From JBCBTJ01 sp964597685 (lineage in GTDB: Bacteria; Pseudomonadota; Alphaproteobacteria; Caulobacterales; Hyphomonadaceae): a stretch of 5,960 bases of DNA. Shown piece by piece: positions 5,661 to 5,960 of this stretch (positions within the stretch are counted from its first letter, which is position 1; each line of letters opens with the position of its first letter). The position numbers and the translations under genes were made by a program. The stretch is from the NCBI GenBank assembly GCA_964597685.1, contig CAZQZC010000167.1, forward strand, positions 1 through 5,960, in the 5' to 3' direction. The notes under the pieces were generated by a model that saw nothing but the letters and a program-made list of their open reading frames with translations, made no database searches and was not told the origin of the DNA.

Positions 5661-5960
5661 TTAATGCCTGGCTTTCGCCGAGGCTGAAAAAGACGCCCGC
5701 GATCGAGCGCCCCGCGGCGGGCGGCGAGGAAGAAGCCTTTACCCGGCGTCCCGGTCCCCCAGCGCTGTTCGAGCTCTCGCGGGGGCGCGCAACCTCGCCG
5801 GCGGACCGAGACCGCGGGCGCTGCGTTACCGCGCCCCGTCCCGGCCCAACCGCCGCGCCCCGCCGCCGCCCGGTCGGTCCAGACCCGGCCCGCTGACGAC
5901 GAAGCCAAGCCAGTATGACCGGGCGCGCAAAGAGGGGGATAGGCGGGGCGGATTGGGGGC
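5661..5960. other. Very GC-rich stretch with no supportable gene
   Basis: I see no recognisable protein, RNA gene or mobile element here. By hand count only 22 of 120 bases in 5761-5880 are A or T (about 82% GC). Open frames on both strands (for example 5624-5896 forward and 5438-5908 reverse) translate to Arg/Pro/Ala/Gly-rich low-complexity sequence, as expected from GC-rich noncoding DNA. An ATG at 5914 is open to the window end (at least 15 codons) but has no convincing ribosome site and no recognisable protein sequence, so it is not called. Confidence 0.5.

Noticed and set aside
5624..5896. A 90-codon forward frame in the GC-rich tail
   Set aside because: The start is a TTG inside a hairpin loop with no ribosome site, and the product is Arg/Pro/Gly/Ala-rich low-complexity sequence typical of noncoding GC-rich DNA.
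1..5960. CRISPR arrays, tRNA or rRNA genes, insertion sequences, toxin-antitoxin or phage genes
   Set aside because: I looked for spaced direct repeats, cloverleaf-like sequences, transposase motifs and terminal repeats, and saw none that hold up.

Overview
This window looks like part of a capsule or exopolysaccharide secretion locus from a GC-rich Gram-negative bacterium, most likely an alphaproteobacterium. That placement is inferred from the style of the proteins (PP1-like phosphatase, short Wza/GumB-type exporter, BBP2-type outer-membrane barrel, Wzc/ExoP-type tyrosine kinase) and from base composition. No rRNA or tRNA is present to fix the taxon. All recognised genes lie on the + strand.

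Layout: (1) 2-130 is the C-terminal end of a PP1-like metallophosphatase. (2) After 18 nt, 149-718 encodes a short periplasmic polysaccharide export (OPX) protein. (3) 719-1005 is a 287-nt gap with a weak promoter candidate whose -10 lies inside an inverted repeat, and a separate strong 20-nt palindrome. (4) 1006-2262 encodes a secreted outer-membrane beta-barrel of the BBP2 type. (5) 2305-4563 encodes a 752-residue inner-membrane chain-length regulator fused to a BY-kinase, starting at TTG. (6) 4676-5566 encodes a membrane fatty-acid desaturase. (7) 5567-5960 holds no gene I can support: tandem GC-rich hairpins follow the desaturase, then a very GC-rich stretch.

How the parts fit: the kinase/co-polymerase would control chain length and span inner membrane and periplasm, and the OPX protein would continue the conduit through the periplasm. 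The OPX protein is short and has no C-terminal membrane-spanning helix, so the barrel encoded next to it is a natural candidate for the outer-membrane pore. This matches the composite OPX/beta-barrel translocon model proposed for Myxococcus EPS export. The phosphatase might reverse kinase phosphorylation, though this is only inferred from proximity. The desaturase acts on membrane lipid acyl chains and its link to polysaccharide export is unclear.

I found no undescribed system that the sequence alone can prove. The points most worth following are the likely OPX/barrel/kinase export module, the inverted repeat around the candidate promoter, and the change in codon use between the first genes and the rest.
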